Assembly: GCF_017654505.1 (NCBI RefSeq)
Contig: NC_054548.1
Location: 33,493,774-33,557,773, forward strand
Direction of reading: 5' to 3'
Source of the DNA: Polyodon spathula
Lineage: Eukaryota; Chordata; Actinopteri; Acipenseriformes; Polyodontidae
Length of the DNA: 64,000 nucleotides
Each line of letters begins with the position of its first letter. Position 1 is the first letter of the stretch. This document shows, in pieces, positions 21,949-33,465 of this stretch. The position numbers and the translations under genes were made by a program. Under the pieces are notes generated by a model, which had not been told where the DNA came from, did no database searches, and was given only the letters and a program-made list of their open reading frames with translations.

Positions 21949-22236
21949 ACAGCATGTTTTCACTCACTCTGGGTTGTGTGTTCGGTGAGTGGAGAACAGG
22001 TGTGGAGAGGAGAAAGTAAAAAAGTAAATTAAATTCAAGCACATAATTGCTATTTCGTGCTGGAAGGACCAGCACGATACTTGTGTGTTTGTTCAGACTC
22101 ACTGTGTTTTGTTTGTTTGTTCGTCCGCTATTTGTTTAGTGTTAATCCGTTTTGTTTGTCTATTTATTTTGGCTTCAAGTGCTGTGTTCTGTGTTTTGTT
22201 TGTCATTCAACCTTTTATTTACTGCTCTGTTTAATT

Positions 22237-22267
22237 ATTAAATGCTGAGCGCAACGAAGCGCTCAGC
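22237..22267 (+). terminator. Poly(A) signal with adjacent perfect hairpin
   Basis: ATTAAA at 22237-22242 is followed one base later by GCTGAGCGC, a six-base loop and GCGCTCAGC (22244-22252 paired with 22259-22267). Other copies keep the stem with different bases, see findings. Its place suggests a role in 3' end formation of the element transcript. Confidence 0.65.
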
Positions 22268-22349
22268 TTCACCAAACTCCACCTCTGTTTATTCTGTGTT
22301 GGTTCCTGGTTCTGGTCTGACGTCACCCACTACAGCCATCTTTGTGACA

Positions 22350-22827
22350 GGCTGGTACAGACTAATATTCACAGGTAATGCCAGACTCTGAACTGGAGAA
22401 GGATCACAGGGATGTTTATACAGGTAAATATACAGAAAGTTTAAATCAGACTAAAATAATAGAACATATTAAAAATGCCAGCAATATCGGTTTAAAACAA
22501 GAAAAAATCCTGCTAAGAGAAGGAAGCACCAAGCTTGTTACAATCTACAATACATAGTTAACGAGTGGATTTGGCCAAACTCCAACTCCAAGCGTATACC
22601 GCAGATAGAAACAATAATTATACAATAATCTGCTCAAATAATTAAAGCAGACTTAAAAGACTTTCTATGCACAGTTGTTCATTCTAAGCAGTGACCAAAG
22701 AAACAGGACCTCTAGCTTCTTATCAGAACCACATAGATTTCTTTGTATTGAGATCAGAAAAGTAAACTCCAACCGCGCTTCCTCCTCAGCGGTCATTCGC
22801 TCGCTCTCTCTATCTCCCACAAACTGC
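22350..22827. other. Unassigned AT-rich sequence
   Basis: There is no recognisable gene or repeat between the LTR and the hAT MITE. Confidence 0.4.
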
Positions 22828-24197
22828 CAGGGTACAAAAAGTTTTAAAACGTGTTACTTAAGTAAAAGTTTTGGGAAAAAATGTAATTAAATAAAAGTCA
22901 AAGTATCCTTCTAGAAACTACTTGAGTAAAAGTACAAACATTCATATCTACTCAAGTATCAGAAGTAAAAAGTAGCTGCCCTTAAATTCCGCCTATGGAA
23001 ATCCACCTGAAGAAAACCCCCATCCTGCAGACCTCCAGGATGTATTCGTTTCTGCTATTATTGACCTTTTCCTGCTTGATGGAAGAAAATCTCAGTTCTT
23101 ATTGTACACACACTCTGAACACAGTCTGTCAATGTCTACTTCCCAGCTGTTCTTACTGTATCTAGTTAAATTTAGAATAGCAAATAAAGTAAAATAAACT
23201 CAATCGAAAATGGTGTTAATCAGCGGCTATAGCAACTACTCTATGGTTTTATTCACAAGTTTTAAAACACATAGATGCAGAATGACATTCAATAAATAAC
23301 TTTATTTCAACAGATCACCAGCAACACAGACATGGTGCCTTTACCATAACGAACACTTTGCAAAACAGGGTACGAGCAGCTGCTACGGTACCGTATTAAA
23401 TAGTTATTTATGCCACAACTAGCAGTAGCCTACAGGGTCCACCGCTTGGTTTAAACCAAAGAGTCTGAACAGACCACGGATGTTTTTTGAGAAATTACTC
23501 CATTACTTATGAAATACTGAGGTAAATGCTTAGCAACTAAAACTAGTTCTTCATAAAATCAGGATAAACCTTAACATGCTTTTTAAATTTGGTTTAACGT
23601 ATCCATATTCTAAAAGCATTTGAGCCCTCAGGAGCTTTCTCGCCTTCGACTCGGGCAGGTAACTGCACAAAGTGGGCATTATCACAAGATTAGGCTCACT
23701 CCTTTGGGCTCAAATGCTTAATTTAAATCTCAAACCAGGAATTTAAATTTTAGTCACAACCTTTATCTATCCATAAATAAAACACAATTCATGAAACAAT
23801 TATAAGATCAAATGTTTAAAAATGTGAAATCCTGTTTTGAAACTGCTTGTAGATTACTCTTCTAAACTGCTAATGCATCCTCTGCAGCTAAACGTTGTGT
23901 TTGTTCATTGGTTATTTTAAAAATCAAAACGATCTCTGGTTGGGCATCATTATAATATATCATCATCAAAGCAAGCAGACACTGAACACGTGGGTTTGCT
24001 TTACCCAATCAGAATCCTGGCCAGCGCAAGCATCAGTGTGCTGAAAGAACAAGTAACAAGATGCTTCTGGGAAATGTAGTGGAGTAAAAAGTACAATATT
24101 TTCTAAACAAAGTATCCCAGAACTAAAGTACAGATCCCAAAAACAAATACTTAAGTACTGTAACAAACTACTTCTACTTTGTTACTTTGTACCCCTA
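22828..24197. mobile_element. Non-autonomous hAT transposon with 8-bp target duplication
   Basis: The left end CAGGGTACAAAAAG and the right end (read inward TAGGGGTACAAAGTAACAAAG) are hAT-type inverted termini. CAAACTGC flanks the element perfectly at 22820-22827 and 24198-24205. The 1370-base interior has subterminal repeats of the AAGTA/AGTAAAAGTA type at both ends and no transposase. About 250 internal bases (23100-23350) resemble the fragment at 49.9-50.1 kb. Confidence 0.9.
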
Positions 24198-24546
24198 CAA
24201 ACTGCTGCCTGCAGAGACTATAAAGGTTAAAGCATGTGAGCGCAGGATTTGCTAATCAAGTACGCAATAAGAATGATTAGTTGGCTTCCTGCATAGCAAG
24301 AAATGCAATGCTAAAGTGAAATGGCAAGCCTTTTTCTAAGTGTTACACTTGAAATATGTAATACTTGTCTGTGGATTCGTGAATCAACAATACTACCCTG
24401 CACTCCCCTTCTCTTTAAAGCCACACAGCTGCTTCAGTTAGAAGATTCATAGGATTAATCAATCAAAAGATCAAAGGGTGACGTTACAGAAATGTTTCAA
24501 TTAACGGTACAGAGGGTAGCTGACATTGGACTGCCATGCTGTCTGC

Positions 24547-24548
<2 letters not shown>

Positions 24549-24596
<48 letters not shown>
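24549..24596. repeat. (ATT)n microsatellite
   Basis: About 16 uninterrupted TTA/ATT units. Confidence 0.95.
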
Positions 24597-26049
24597 TACA
24601 ATGATTACTTAAATTGCTTATGAGGGGTGCAGAGATTGTAAAGCTTCCCTATTTTGCATTAGTCGAGTTTCAGAATTTTATATCTGTCGGACTGGGAACT
24701 GTGTTCAGAACCACAAAACAGAGTTTGGGGAAAGTGATAATTATTGTTTATTTTTGTCTGGAAGCATAAACATTTAGGAAAACTGTTTTAATGATAATTC
24801 CTGTTGGTATGTAATGCATGGGTGTGGTAAAGTGATGAGTAGATACAGGTGAGTGCAGTGCAGGTACAAATCACACAGACAATTACGAACAGGTGCAACG
24901 GTGTTTATTGAAATGGTTTACAATGTCCACAGCCTTATGGTGAATACCTGTAAATAATAAATGATGGAAGTGATTCATTGGCGTGTATCACTTCAGTTTA
25001 TATAATCTCACGGGTTTGACCCGCAACCAAAAGTCCAGTTTTATCACCCACACAAAACACAAAGACACAGACACGGTTCCTATGGTGCGTGAATTAAGTG
25101 ATTGTGGTGAAAAGACCACAATTCCTAGTGGAATTTAAGTACTGGTGTCTGGGTTTAATGCTGGCCTGTGGTTGCAGCTTCTGATCGTGCTAGTAATCTT
25201 GGCTTTTACCCACTCCCAAAAATATTTTTGATAACTATAATTGACACGTTCACACTTGTTTTGGACTACTGACTGATTGCGGCTGTGATGAATTTAGTTT
25301 TACATATTTTTTGCTCTGTCCTTTCTGGTCTTTCTAATGGTTTTTACACTAATATAGACCTATATTGTATATAAGATGTAAATTAAACAAAGTGGCCCTG
25401 AATATCAAAGCTTTGCCGACTGTCGGGTAGGGCTTTTTGGCAGGGTTTTAACTTTCCGTCAATTTTTCAAAATGGACAGGAAGGATGAGAACAGTCAAAA
25501 AACCCCAATTCCAATAGTATGAGGAATGTTATGCAAATGAAGTGGGTACCTAATTAGCATGCACAAATCAAAAGGGTTAATGTGGTTGGATTGAGTATTT
25601 TCCATCTAAAATGGTTCTGCCTGTTTGAAAGAGATGGGAACCTATTTCAAACAGGCTACATCTAAAATAAACTACCTGTTTGGACCATACAGAAGAGCAA
25701 GTGCTACGAAGATATCGAATTCAGAAGGCTATGATATTGAGAGGATTTAGAGCCAAGCACCCTTAGTGCTCAAGCCAGTATCATTCACAGCCGTGTCATT
25801 ATTTGCCACAGTTGTTTTTATGATATCCTATTACACACTCACTTGTTATTAATTTCCATAAAGTGAAACCTGGTATGGAGAATATTTTATGCCAAAATGA
25901 AAAATAAATAGATCAACCAAAAACTGTGTACATGAAGCTATAATTTAGTTAAGACAGAACATAAATTCAAACTTTCTTTGTTCTTATGTTCTTATAACCT
26001 TTATTTCTGCACTCCTGCGTTTCATGCTTTGTGAGAATCTTTAATAAAC
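24597..26049. other. Unassigned sequence, with a possible old LTR and a LINE tail
   Basis: 24830-25240 looks like a reversed LTR: it starts TGTGGTAAAGTGATG and has a reversed AATAAA near 24905, but no partner or end is visible. At 25970-25997 TTTCTTTGTTCTTATGTTCT resembles a CR1 tail without body. No gene is seen. Confidence 0.3.
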
Positions 26050-26179
26050 ATGGACAGAAAGGTACATGAATGCGCAGCCCCATATGTGTTACATGACTGC
26101 AGAAAATTACATTTTAAAACCAAAAACCACCAAAATAACCGCTGCTGGGCTTCTAGTGTTAATAAGGGAGCTATGGGTA

Positions 26180-28212
26180 TCTGCAACAACAAATCCCTGG
26201 GAGTCAGCATCAAAGGACCCCCAGATGATGAGATCCTGGCTGCAGAGGCGGCAATAGCAGCACTGAAATACCCTCGGGCGGCGGTGAACTGGCATCCCCA
26301 TAGTATGGCGAGCAGGCGACAACGAGCAGGAGGCAACCCCAGGCGATGCAGAGCAGAAGGCAACCCTGAGTGGAGCAGGCATGGCATCCCTGGTGATGGT
26401 GAACAGGCTTCTCCAGTTGATGCAGGCTGTGCACCCCCAGGTGGTGCAGAACATGTAGCCCCAGGCGGTGCATGACAGGACAGGAGCAGTCACTTGGAGG
26501 TAACAGCAGGTGTGGACCCTCGAAAGGCAAAGGCTGGAGCTGACCCTCGGGAAGCAAAACCAGGAGGGGAAACCCCGGCCAAGAAGGTAGCAGCGGGAGC
26601 TCCACTTCTTCTGCAGGTGAGTCAGGACCAGTCATGGTGCTGGGGTTGGCCACTATGGCAGTGGCCAGGCTATTTTCCGCCATGCTCCCCTAAGCAGCCT
26701 ATGCAGTGGCTGCTGAGGAACAACAGTGTCATGTCCTGGTCCTTCCTCGGTTGAAGGGAGAGGCAGCTCCTGCTCTTCTCCTCCTGGTGGTGGATTTAGA
26801 GGTAACTCCTGCTCCTCCGCCTGGCTCTCAGGGTTGCAACGGTTCCATCCCCTCTGGCTCTCGGGATGGCAACGGTTCTACCCCCTCTGGTGGCAGAGGC
26901 GGGAACAGCGGCCCATCTCTCTCTGAAGGCAGGATCGGCAAATCTCCCTATATCTTTGGAGACAGGTGCGGCTCTCCCTCGGTCACTAGAGACTGCTGCA
27001 GCTCTCCCTCGGTCACTGGAGACTGATGCAACTCTCCCTCGGTTGCTGGAGACTGGAACAGCAGAACATCCTTCCCAGATGACAGTGGCGGCAACAGCAA
27101 GATGTCTTTCCCTGTCGGTAGAGACAGGGACATCAAGCAGTCTCCCCCTGGTGACAGAGCTGGAAACAGCGGGGCTTCTCTGGTGCAATTCCCTCTCAAT
27201 TTCTCAGTCTGGGCAGCGGGATGTTGGGTGGTCGCCCTCCCTACAGTCCAGACACCACCAGTTCAGCTCCTCCTCTCATAGGTTATGGATGCTTGGGCTT
27301 CCCCCTCTTGGGAACTGGATGCTTGGGCTTCTCTCTCGTGGGCTCTGGAATAAGCACGGCACCACCCGCTGAAACTAGAAATGGTGGAGTCCCTCCCATG
27401 TCTGCAGCCAGGTAATTAAGCACCATGGCTGCAATGTCCTGGAAGGACTGGGTGGTGCTCCTTCTCCCAAGCTTTCCAACGCTTCCCATCTCGAGCCCAC
27501 TGGGAGGTCCCTCTTCTGCCAGTCCCAAATCTGCCTCAAGGACATCTGCTCCGGCAGCACACAGGTCAGGCATAGAAACACCTCAACCAGTCATGCCTGA
27601 CTTCTTCACCAGTTGGCCTGTAGAACATCCTGGCACTCCTTCCATTGATGATCCCCCTTCCTGCATCCGGTGCACCCGGGGAACAGGTTTGCTGGGTCCT
27701 CTGGCTGCTGCTGCTGTTGCTGCTGGGGAGGTTGCTTCTGCTGCAGATGCTGCTGTCTCCTGTGGCTACTCCGCTGTACTACTCCTGGCCTGACTCCTTC
27801 AGAAGCGTTGTTCCAATCCCATGATGCCACCACGTGTGACAGGCTGGCTTGTGGGGTGACATCAGACCAGAAAGAAGAACGTATTCTGGGGCAAAAGTAT
27901 GCTGTTGCGCTGATATTTATTCAAAAAAAGTTTAACTTTTTCAAACACAAAATAAAAGACAGATGGGCTCCACAAAATATAAATAAAAAAATAAACATAA
28001 TGAGTACCTTTGTGGACAAATAGGTATCATTCGTTTTTCTTGCTGTTCTTTCTCTCTCTTTCTGTTTGTTTCTCTCTTCAACATACTCCACCCAGACAAA
28101 GGATTTCTCCTGGCTTTTATAGTCTGTCTCCAGCCACATTCTCACATGTATTTCTGGCAGTGAGGAATTTAACCCCCTCCCTGCCGATTCAAAACAAACA
28201 ATAGCAAAATAC
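26180..28212 (-). mobile_element. LTR retroelement, gag-like interior with 5' LTR (family C), 3'-truncated
   Basis: The 5' LTR (27835 to about 28212, minus-strand sense) begins TGTGACAGGCTGG on the plus strand and shares its inner part (CCAGCCACATTCTCACATG, and TTTAACCCCCTCCCTGCC) with the LTR pair at 34.3 and 36.5 kb. A two-base spacer and a tRNA-like primer site TGGTGGCATCATGGG follow (27832 leftward). The interior matches the 20-kb element in opposite orientation. No 3' LTR or polypurine tract is found near 26 kb, and the exact left limit is uncertain. Confidence 0.72.
26210..27833 (-). pseudogene. Gag-like protein with N-terminal CCHC knuckle, broken
   Basis: From 27833 leftward the frame encodes a Gln-rich stretch and then CTGCRKGDHQWKEC, a perfect Cx2Cx4Hx4C zinc knuckle, ending at a stop after QANW. 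The next frame (27573-27283) gives LEADLGLAEEGPPS and DIAAMVLNYLAADMGGTPPF, followed by E/P-rich sequence. Further left, frames such as 26683-26210 are Pro/Leu-rich with LLPEGQLQPLPFEG. The same order is seen at 31 and 36 kb, which supports one protein. Nucleic-acid binding is inferred from the knuckle. Confidence 0.6.
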
Positions 28213-28228
28213 TAATAAAAAGAAACAA

Positions 28229-28309
<81 letters not shown>
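28213..28309. repeat. (TA)n microsatellite
   Basis: About 95 bases of TA repeat lie at the outer end of the family C LTR and hide its boundary. Confidence 0.95.
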
Positions 28310-28313
<4 letters not shown>

Positions 28314-28850
28314 CGTGGCAGGAAATCGCATTGCAGTGACGTCAGGCCAGAATGAGGAACAACAACAGACAAGTAAATAACTGCAGTTCAAAGGCGCAGC
28401 ACATGCGTTTATTAAATACAAAAATGAATACAATATTTAAACAAAACAAACACTGCTCAAAGAGCACAGAAAATAAAAGGGGTAAATAAATAAATCTGGA
28501 ACACAAAATAATAAACTCCAGGTCAGGCTGGGGAAATCGCCTTCACTGTTCCTGTGTAGTTTTTTTAGTTTTAAATGACTGCCTCTCACTCTCTTTCCTC
28601 CTCTCAAACACCCATCATGAGCAGGGAAAACTGCAGCGTTTTATACAGGTGACCTTCACAGGTTTTTAAGTGGATGGGGCTTCCCATCAATGCTGCAAAA
28701 ACATATACAAAAACAATAACAGACATGGCGCTTCGCCGTCATATACAAATATACAATAAACACAAATAAATAAATCATAATACAAAGCACAAAACAAACT
28801 GCACAGGGGCGGCGGGGGGGACCCCGTTCTAAAAATAAATACTGTACAGG
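28314..28850 (-). mobile_element. LTR-like sequence, reversed (family D)
   Basis: It opens with GCAGTGACGTCAGGCCAGAATGAGGAACAAC (28334 on; first 20 bases diagnostic), the counterpart of the CTGACGTCACCCAC end of family A in reverse. A reversed poly(A) signal (TTTATTAAAT) lies near 28410. The right part, GGGGACCCCGTTCTAAAAAT (about 28818), resembles 58390-58410. No internal region adjoins it, so it may be a solo or truncated LTR. Confidence 0.5.
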
Positions 28851-30555
28851 GCTGCTCTAATTAAATTGCATTAGCAAACAGCACAGCAAGTAGTAGAGAA
28901 AGTTACACATGTGAACTGATTAATAACACTTTGTTGTTAACCCATTCCGGCCCAGAAGTGTTTTTTTTTTTTTTCCCACCAAAAAGCTTCTGGAACGGTT
29001 CCGAAGGTGCAAAGACGATGAAAACTATACATTACAGGTATACATTATAATTATACATTATAATGCATGTATAGGTAGGAGCAGCTGGCAGAACCTTGTT
29101 TAAACTCAATTTTGAGGGGTATGTTTTCTTGACCATTTCAAAACTAATCAAATGGCATTTCAGTGCTCTGTGTTTGTTTCCAGACACAATAATTATTTAA
29201 TAAATTGCTCACAAACAATTATGAATTTGCATCATTTGACTGATCATTTATGTTCAGAACCCTCCTTCCATGTGAACTGTTATGCACAGTACATACAGTA
29301 TAGTGAATACACTCGGGTAGGTGCATTTGAACAAAAAGGCAGTGCTTAAAAGGGTTTTTCTATTTTTTATTTTTTTTTGTACGTGATTTACTGCAGCGTT
29401 TTGTTTACATATTGAAATCCCTACTTAATGAAGTTACAAGTATCTGAGAGATCATGTTCATGATTATTAGGTTATTATCGTGTTTATATTAAGTGATGAA
29501 ATGGTTGAATCGATTGTAAGGAAATGTGCCATTCTCTTCTTAATGACGCCATTTGAATCACTGCATTTTTTTGTGAAAACAGAAAAATATAATGAGAAAT
29601 AAATATTTCTCTCACACAATAATACAGTGATACAATTAACTGAATTATACAAACCATCTCATAATATTGGCTGAAGTCAAAACGAGACTAAAATAACTCC
29701 AGCCACAGCTATTACAGCCTCGGTGGAGAGCACAAAGTCAGCCAACTTACGTTGCTTAATCCCTGGGAAGGGGTGACTCAAGCCTCCAGCTTCACGTGGG
29801 GCACAAGACAGCTTCAGGATGCAATAAACTAATACAGTGATTATTTGTAAAATCACACAATGTGTAAAACACAATAGATGTGAACATTTTTCACAGAAAA
29901 AAGTAAGCCCGGCTCCCTCTTACTTATTTGAATAGACTCCTCCTGTCAGGTCAGTTCTTGAAAAGAAAAATGCCATTGAGTTCTGTGCGTGCCGTCCTTT
30001 TATGCCCTCGGGGGTGGGCCATGATTGCATCACAGAGGCTCTGCGGGCAGCTTTGATATATTTATTCAAGTTTCGGGTCTTAAAGAGGTTACATTCGGTA
30101 ATGGTTACATGTCATACTTGAAGGAGAACTACAGTACATTGATAGTTTGATGAAGAATGTTCCATTCTGAGTGCCAGAAGTCATTGTAAATATAGCCATT
30201 GTCACAATTTATTTTTCTTTCACACTTATCTTCATTTTCTCTTAGGTTGAGGCATTTATTTACTACAACACTATGGGCCCTATTTTGATGGAAATGCAAA
30301 GGGAGAGTCACAAAACAATGGAAACCTTTAATACAAAGGATCCAAAACTCTTGTTAAAGCAGTCCATATGGAACTCTTTACAGGGCTGTAACACACAGAA
30401 ATGGGGAAAGGAAACCAAATACTTCCATCAGCTTATAACACTGTGGCAAGATGAATGGGCTTTACCTCAGTGAAAGTGAACAACATTATTAGTCAGTCTG
30501 TGAGATTGATGTTCTGTATCTCGTCTGCTAGATGTTACGATTAGAGAGAAGCAGT
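28851..30555. other. Unassigned sequence
   Basis: I find no gene. A GC-richer part at 29690-30060 has no recognisable product on either strand. The small open frames here are not supported by any motif. Confidence 0.35.
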
Positions 30556-31470
30556 TTAGTGTAGCCTCCTGGTGACAGAGGTGGGAGCAACGTGTAGTCT
30601 ACCCTTGTTACAGGTGACTGGTGTGGTTATCCCTAACTTGCAGGTGCTGGTGCGGCTCTCTCTCACTTGCAGGGGACTGGTGCAGCTCTCCTCGTGCTGG
30701 AGACAGCAGCGTTGGCTCCTCTCCAAGGGTGGTGGAGACAGCGGGGGGGCTTCTCCTGATGAGACCAGAGATGGTGGGACCCCTCCCATATCTGCAGCCA
30801 AGTGGTTGAGCACCATGGCTGTGATGTCTCGGAAAGACACAGGGTGGTGTTACTGTTCCCAGGTTTCCCCATGCTCCCTATCTTGGGCCCACAGCAGGTT
30901 AATCACCTTCGGGGGTCTCTTTTCAGGCTGTTAGCCAGTCCCAGATCTCCCTCGATGGTGTCCCTCAATGGTCCCCCCATCTGGGCGCTGGACTCTCGTG
31001 GTCTCCCCCGCATGGGAGCTGGATGCTCACTGACAAGCTGGCATAGGGGCATCCAGACCAGTCGTGTCCCACTTCCTCACATCACCCGCACCAGCTTGGT
31101 GGCACCTCAGAGCAGTCCCTCCAGCGGTGATTCTCCTTTCCGCACCAGATGCACCAAAGGAACAGGTTCTCTGACTCCTCTGGTCGCTGTGGCTGTTGCT
31201 GCTTGGGCGACGGGAGCAGCAATCTACCATCCCCTGCTGGTTGTGAAGGCGACCCCTGCTCCTCCCTCTCCTGATGGACAGGGCAACGGGCCACATAGTG
31301 CTCACCTCCGCAGATTGGGCATAGTTGGGGTAGCTGTACAAGGGGTACCAGGGACAGTTGGTACTGGAATACCCTGGCCTAGTGCAGCAGTAATATCTGA
31401 GCTGCTGTTCTTCCAGTTGGTGTTGTGGCTGCTGCCTTCTGCTGTTCTTTTATTTTTAATCCAGTACCTG
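30556..31470 (-). pseudogene. Gag-like protein with N-terminal CCHC knuckle, broken
   Basis: The frame 31294-31082 reads KQQQPQRPEESENLFLW and then CIWCGKENHRWRDC, a Cx2Cx4Hx4C knuckle. After stops and a frame change, 30840-30556 gives DITAMVLNHLAADMGGVPPS and then Ser/Pro-rich sequence with LSPPPLERSQ. It corresponds to the proteins at 27.8 and 36.4 kb. Confidence 0.62.
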
Positions 31471-32190
31471 CTCTGGCCTGAGTCCAGGAGGCGCTGTTGT
31501 CTCGGTTCTGACACCACGTGTCACAAAGATGACTGTAGTGGGTGACGTCAGACCAGAACCAGGAAACAACACAGAATAAACAGAGAGGTGGCGTTTGATG
31601 AAGCTGAGTGCTTCGTTGTGCTCAGCATTTAATAATTAAACAGAGCAGTAAATAAAAGGTTTGAAAGACAAACAAAACACATGACACGGCACTTGAGGCC
31701 AAAATAAATAGACCAACAAAACAGATTAACACTAAACAAATAGCAGACGAACAGACAAACAAAGCACGGCGAGTCCAAACAAACATACAAGTATCGTGCT
31801 GGTCCTTTCAGCACAAAATAGCAATTATGTGCTTGAATTTAATTTAATTTACTTTTTTACTTTCTCCTCTCCAGACCCGTTCTCTACTCACCGATCACAC
31901 AAACCCTGAGTGAAAACATGCTGCTTTTATGCAGCTGTACAACTGCACGTGAATTAATAACGTGCAATTCCCCGTGCTCACATATTATTAATTTTACCTG
32001 CACGTGAACTGCTGTGCAATCCTCATGACTAAATATAAACATGCAAGTTAAATCACTTGTGTTCATAACCCATATTATATCCCTGTGTACCAACTGTGTA
32101 CCAACTACAGTACACCAACATTAACACACCAACATTAACACACAACATACAACACAAATAAATAGCCCAGGGGCGGGGCACTTTGCCACA
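30556..32190 (-). mobile_element. LTR retroelement, gag-like interior with 5' LTR (family A), 3'-truncated
   Basis: The 5' LTR in minus-strand sense is 31519-32190 (plus-strand start TGTCACAAAG, end TTTGCCACA). A two-base spacer and primer site TGGTGTCAGAACC follow (31516 back to 31504). The interior holds the knuckle protein and stops near 30556. The LTR belongs to family A while the protein matches the family C elements, so LTR and interior have been exchanged or have diverged at different rates. Confidence 0.72.
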
Positions 32191-32370
32191 CAGCCACATC
32201 CAAGATTTGGGTCCCACGTGTGTTTATGAATTTATTTGTTATATTGCTGTGACAGACAGAAAATAAATCTAGATGGGGCGACTCAGTGGTAGGTACGAAC
32301 TGCAAGTCGTCCATTTTGGAGAAAGAGCATAGCTGCTAAACAAATCCATTGTGATGAGCTGCAGGGCATG

Positions 32371-32503
32371 CAGTGATTGGCTAGACCGTAGAGATTGGAT
32401 AGACTGCAGAGATTGGCTAGACCGCAGTGATTGGATAGACTGCAGTGATTGGATAGACTGCAGCGTTTGGATAGACTGCAGTGATTGGATAGACCGCAAT
32501 GCC
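32371..32503 (+). repeat. Minisatellite, unit 18 bp
   Basis: About seven imperfect copies of GATTGGATAGACTGCAGT follow each other. The open frames on both strands (DWLDR/DCSDWI and QSIQSLQSIQ) are products of the repeat. Confidence 0.9.
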
Positions 32504-33465
32504 AGGCTGATCACAGGCAGGAGTTTGGCAGTACACAACCGGCGCAGCCCCTTACGCTAGAGTTACTAATTTATTTCCTTTCCTGCTTTGCCATTTTGTG
32601 TTTCATTAATGAAAAACAATACACTCTTTTTGTTGTTCTTTGGAGTGTCCTGTGGAGGACGCAGTAGTTAATTAAACAGCAGAAAGTCTTTCTTCTTTCT
32701 TTCTTTTTTTTATATATAGTGCCTTACAGTAGACCACCATCACAAAGCACAAATAATGAGCAACAAGCTGCTGGTAAATAATTGTATTGAAACAATGAAA
32801 AGTTTGAATATTGTGTGCAAATGTGGCACAATAAACCTGATGCTAGAAGGAGTAGCAACATAAAACTGTGTTTCCTCTATTTATTTCAATTCAGTTAATC
32901 CCGCTATACACAGCCCGTCCCGACCCATCTCATTCGAGTATGCACAGATTCTGCTTCAGTTCTGCTCAGTTTTGATTTGACGTCACAATTAAGTTTTTCC
33001 TGACTGGGTGTCACACAACGCAAAGACTGAATTACTGACCACAACCAGATACTGGTGATTACTATGTATGCAAATGTAATTAATACTGCCCTGTATACAT
33101 TTTTGTATTAAGTTAGCTCAACATAGCGACTCTCATATTATGCATGGCATCATATGCTGATTAGACAGCGGAGACAGCAACGCGAAGCAACCAAAAGAAG
33201 CGCTTAGCCTCTTAATTTAGCTATTGACCATTCAGACCGTGCAAACATTTCAGGCAGTGTTTGACTTTTTGTATAGTTTGTCTACTACACTTTAGCCTGT
33301 GGTAAATAAAATCCAACCTGTTGATTTTTATTTGACTTTGGCATTTTTTTCTCAGCTTGCGGATCTAGTGGCTTGTGATTTGTGACCTATTGCAGATCGA
33401 CGCACCGGTTACTTCTGTTTTAGCCAAGCAAGAAAATATAGGCTGCCAGGAGACTGACAACACTA
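32504..33465. other. Unassigned AT-rich sequence
   Basis: There is a short CTTT-rich run near 32690-32705, and otherwise nothing recognised. Confidence 0.4.

Larger units (their letters stand above)
19977..22349 (+). mobile_element. LTR retroelement, 5'-truncated, gag-like interior plus 3' LTR (family A)
   Basis: GC-rich coding-like sequence runs from 19977 to about 21630, followed by a G-run polypurine tract and an LTR at 21658-22349. Interior similarity to the minus-strand element at 26-27.8 kb is clear, for example the shared TGCTCCCCT and GCAGTGGCT segments near 20590 and 26690 in opposite orientation. The 5' LTR and primer site are not found, so the left side is truncated or decayed near a T run at 19966-19978. 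No protease, RT or integrase is present. Confidence 0.75.
21658..22349 (+). mobile_element. 3' LTR, family A
   Basis: The 692-base repeat starts TGTGGCAAAGTGCCCC and ends CATCTTTGTGACA, giving TG...CA ends. Recognisable parts are an inverted repeat, a TATA-like box (21942-21948), a transcribed region with two hairpins, ATTAAA (22237-22242), and a short final segment with CTGACGTCACCCAC. Related copies are at 15.3, 31.5, 45.9, 46.2 and 54.8 kb and in part at 8.6-9.4 kb. Confidence 0.85.

Noticed and set aside
26050..26475. 141-residue plus-strand frame with DE/A-rich sequence
   Set aside because: It lies antisense to the gag-like region and has no motif; similar shadows exist at 20.5, 35.3 and 35.9 kb.
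30273..30473. Short ORF of 66 residues as a host exon
   Set aside because: No motif, no splice context that I can defend, and no similarity that I recognise.
32269..32560. Repeat proteins on both strands and a CRISPR-like look
   Set aside because: Units of 18 bp are contiguous with no unique spacers, so this is a minisatellite.
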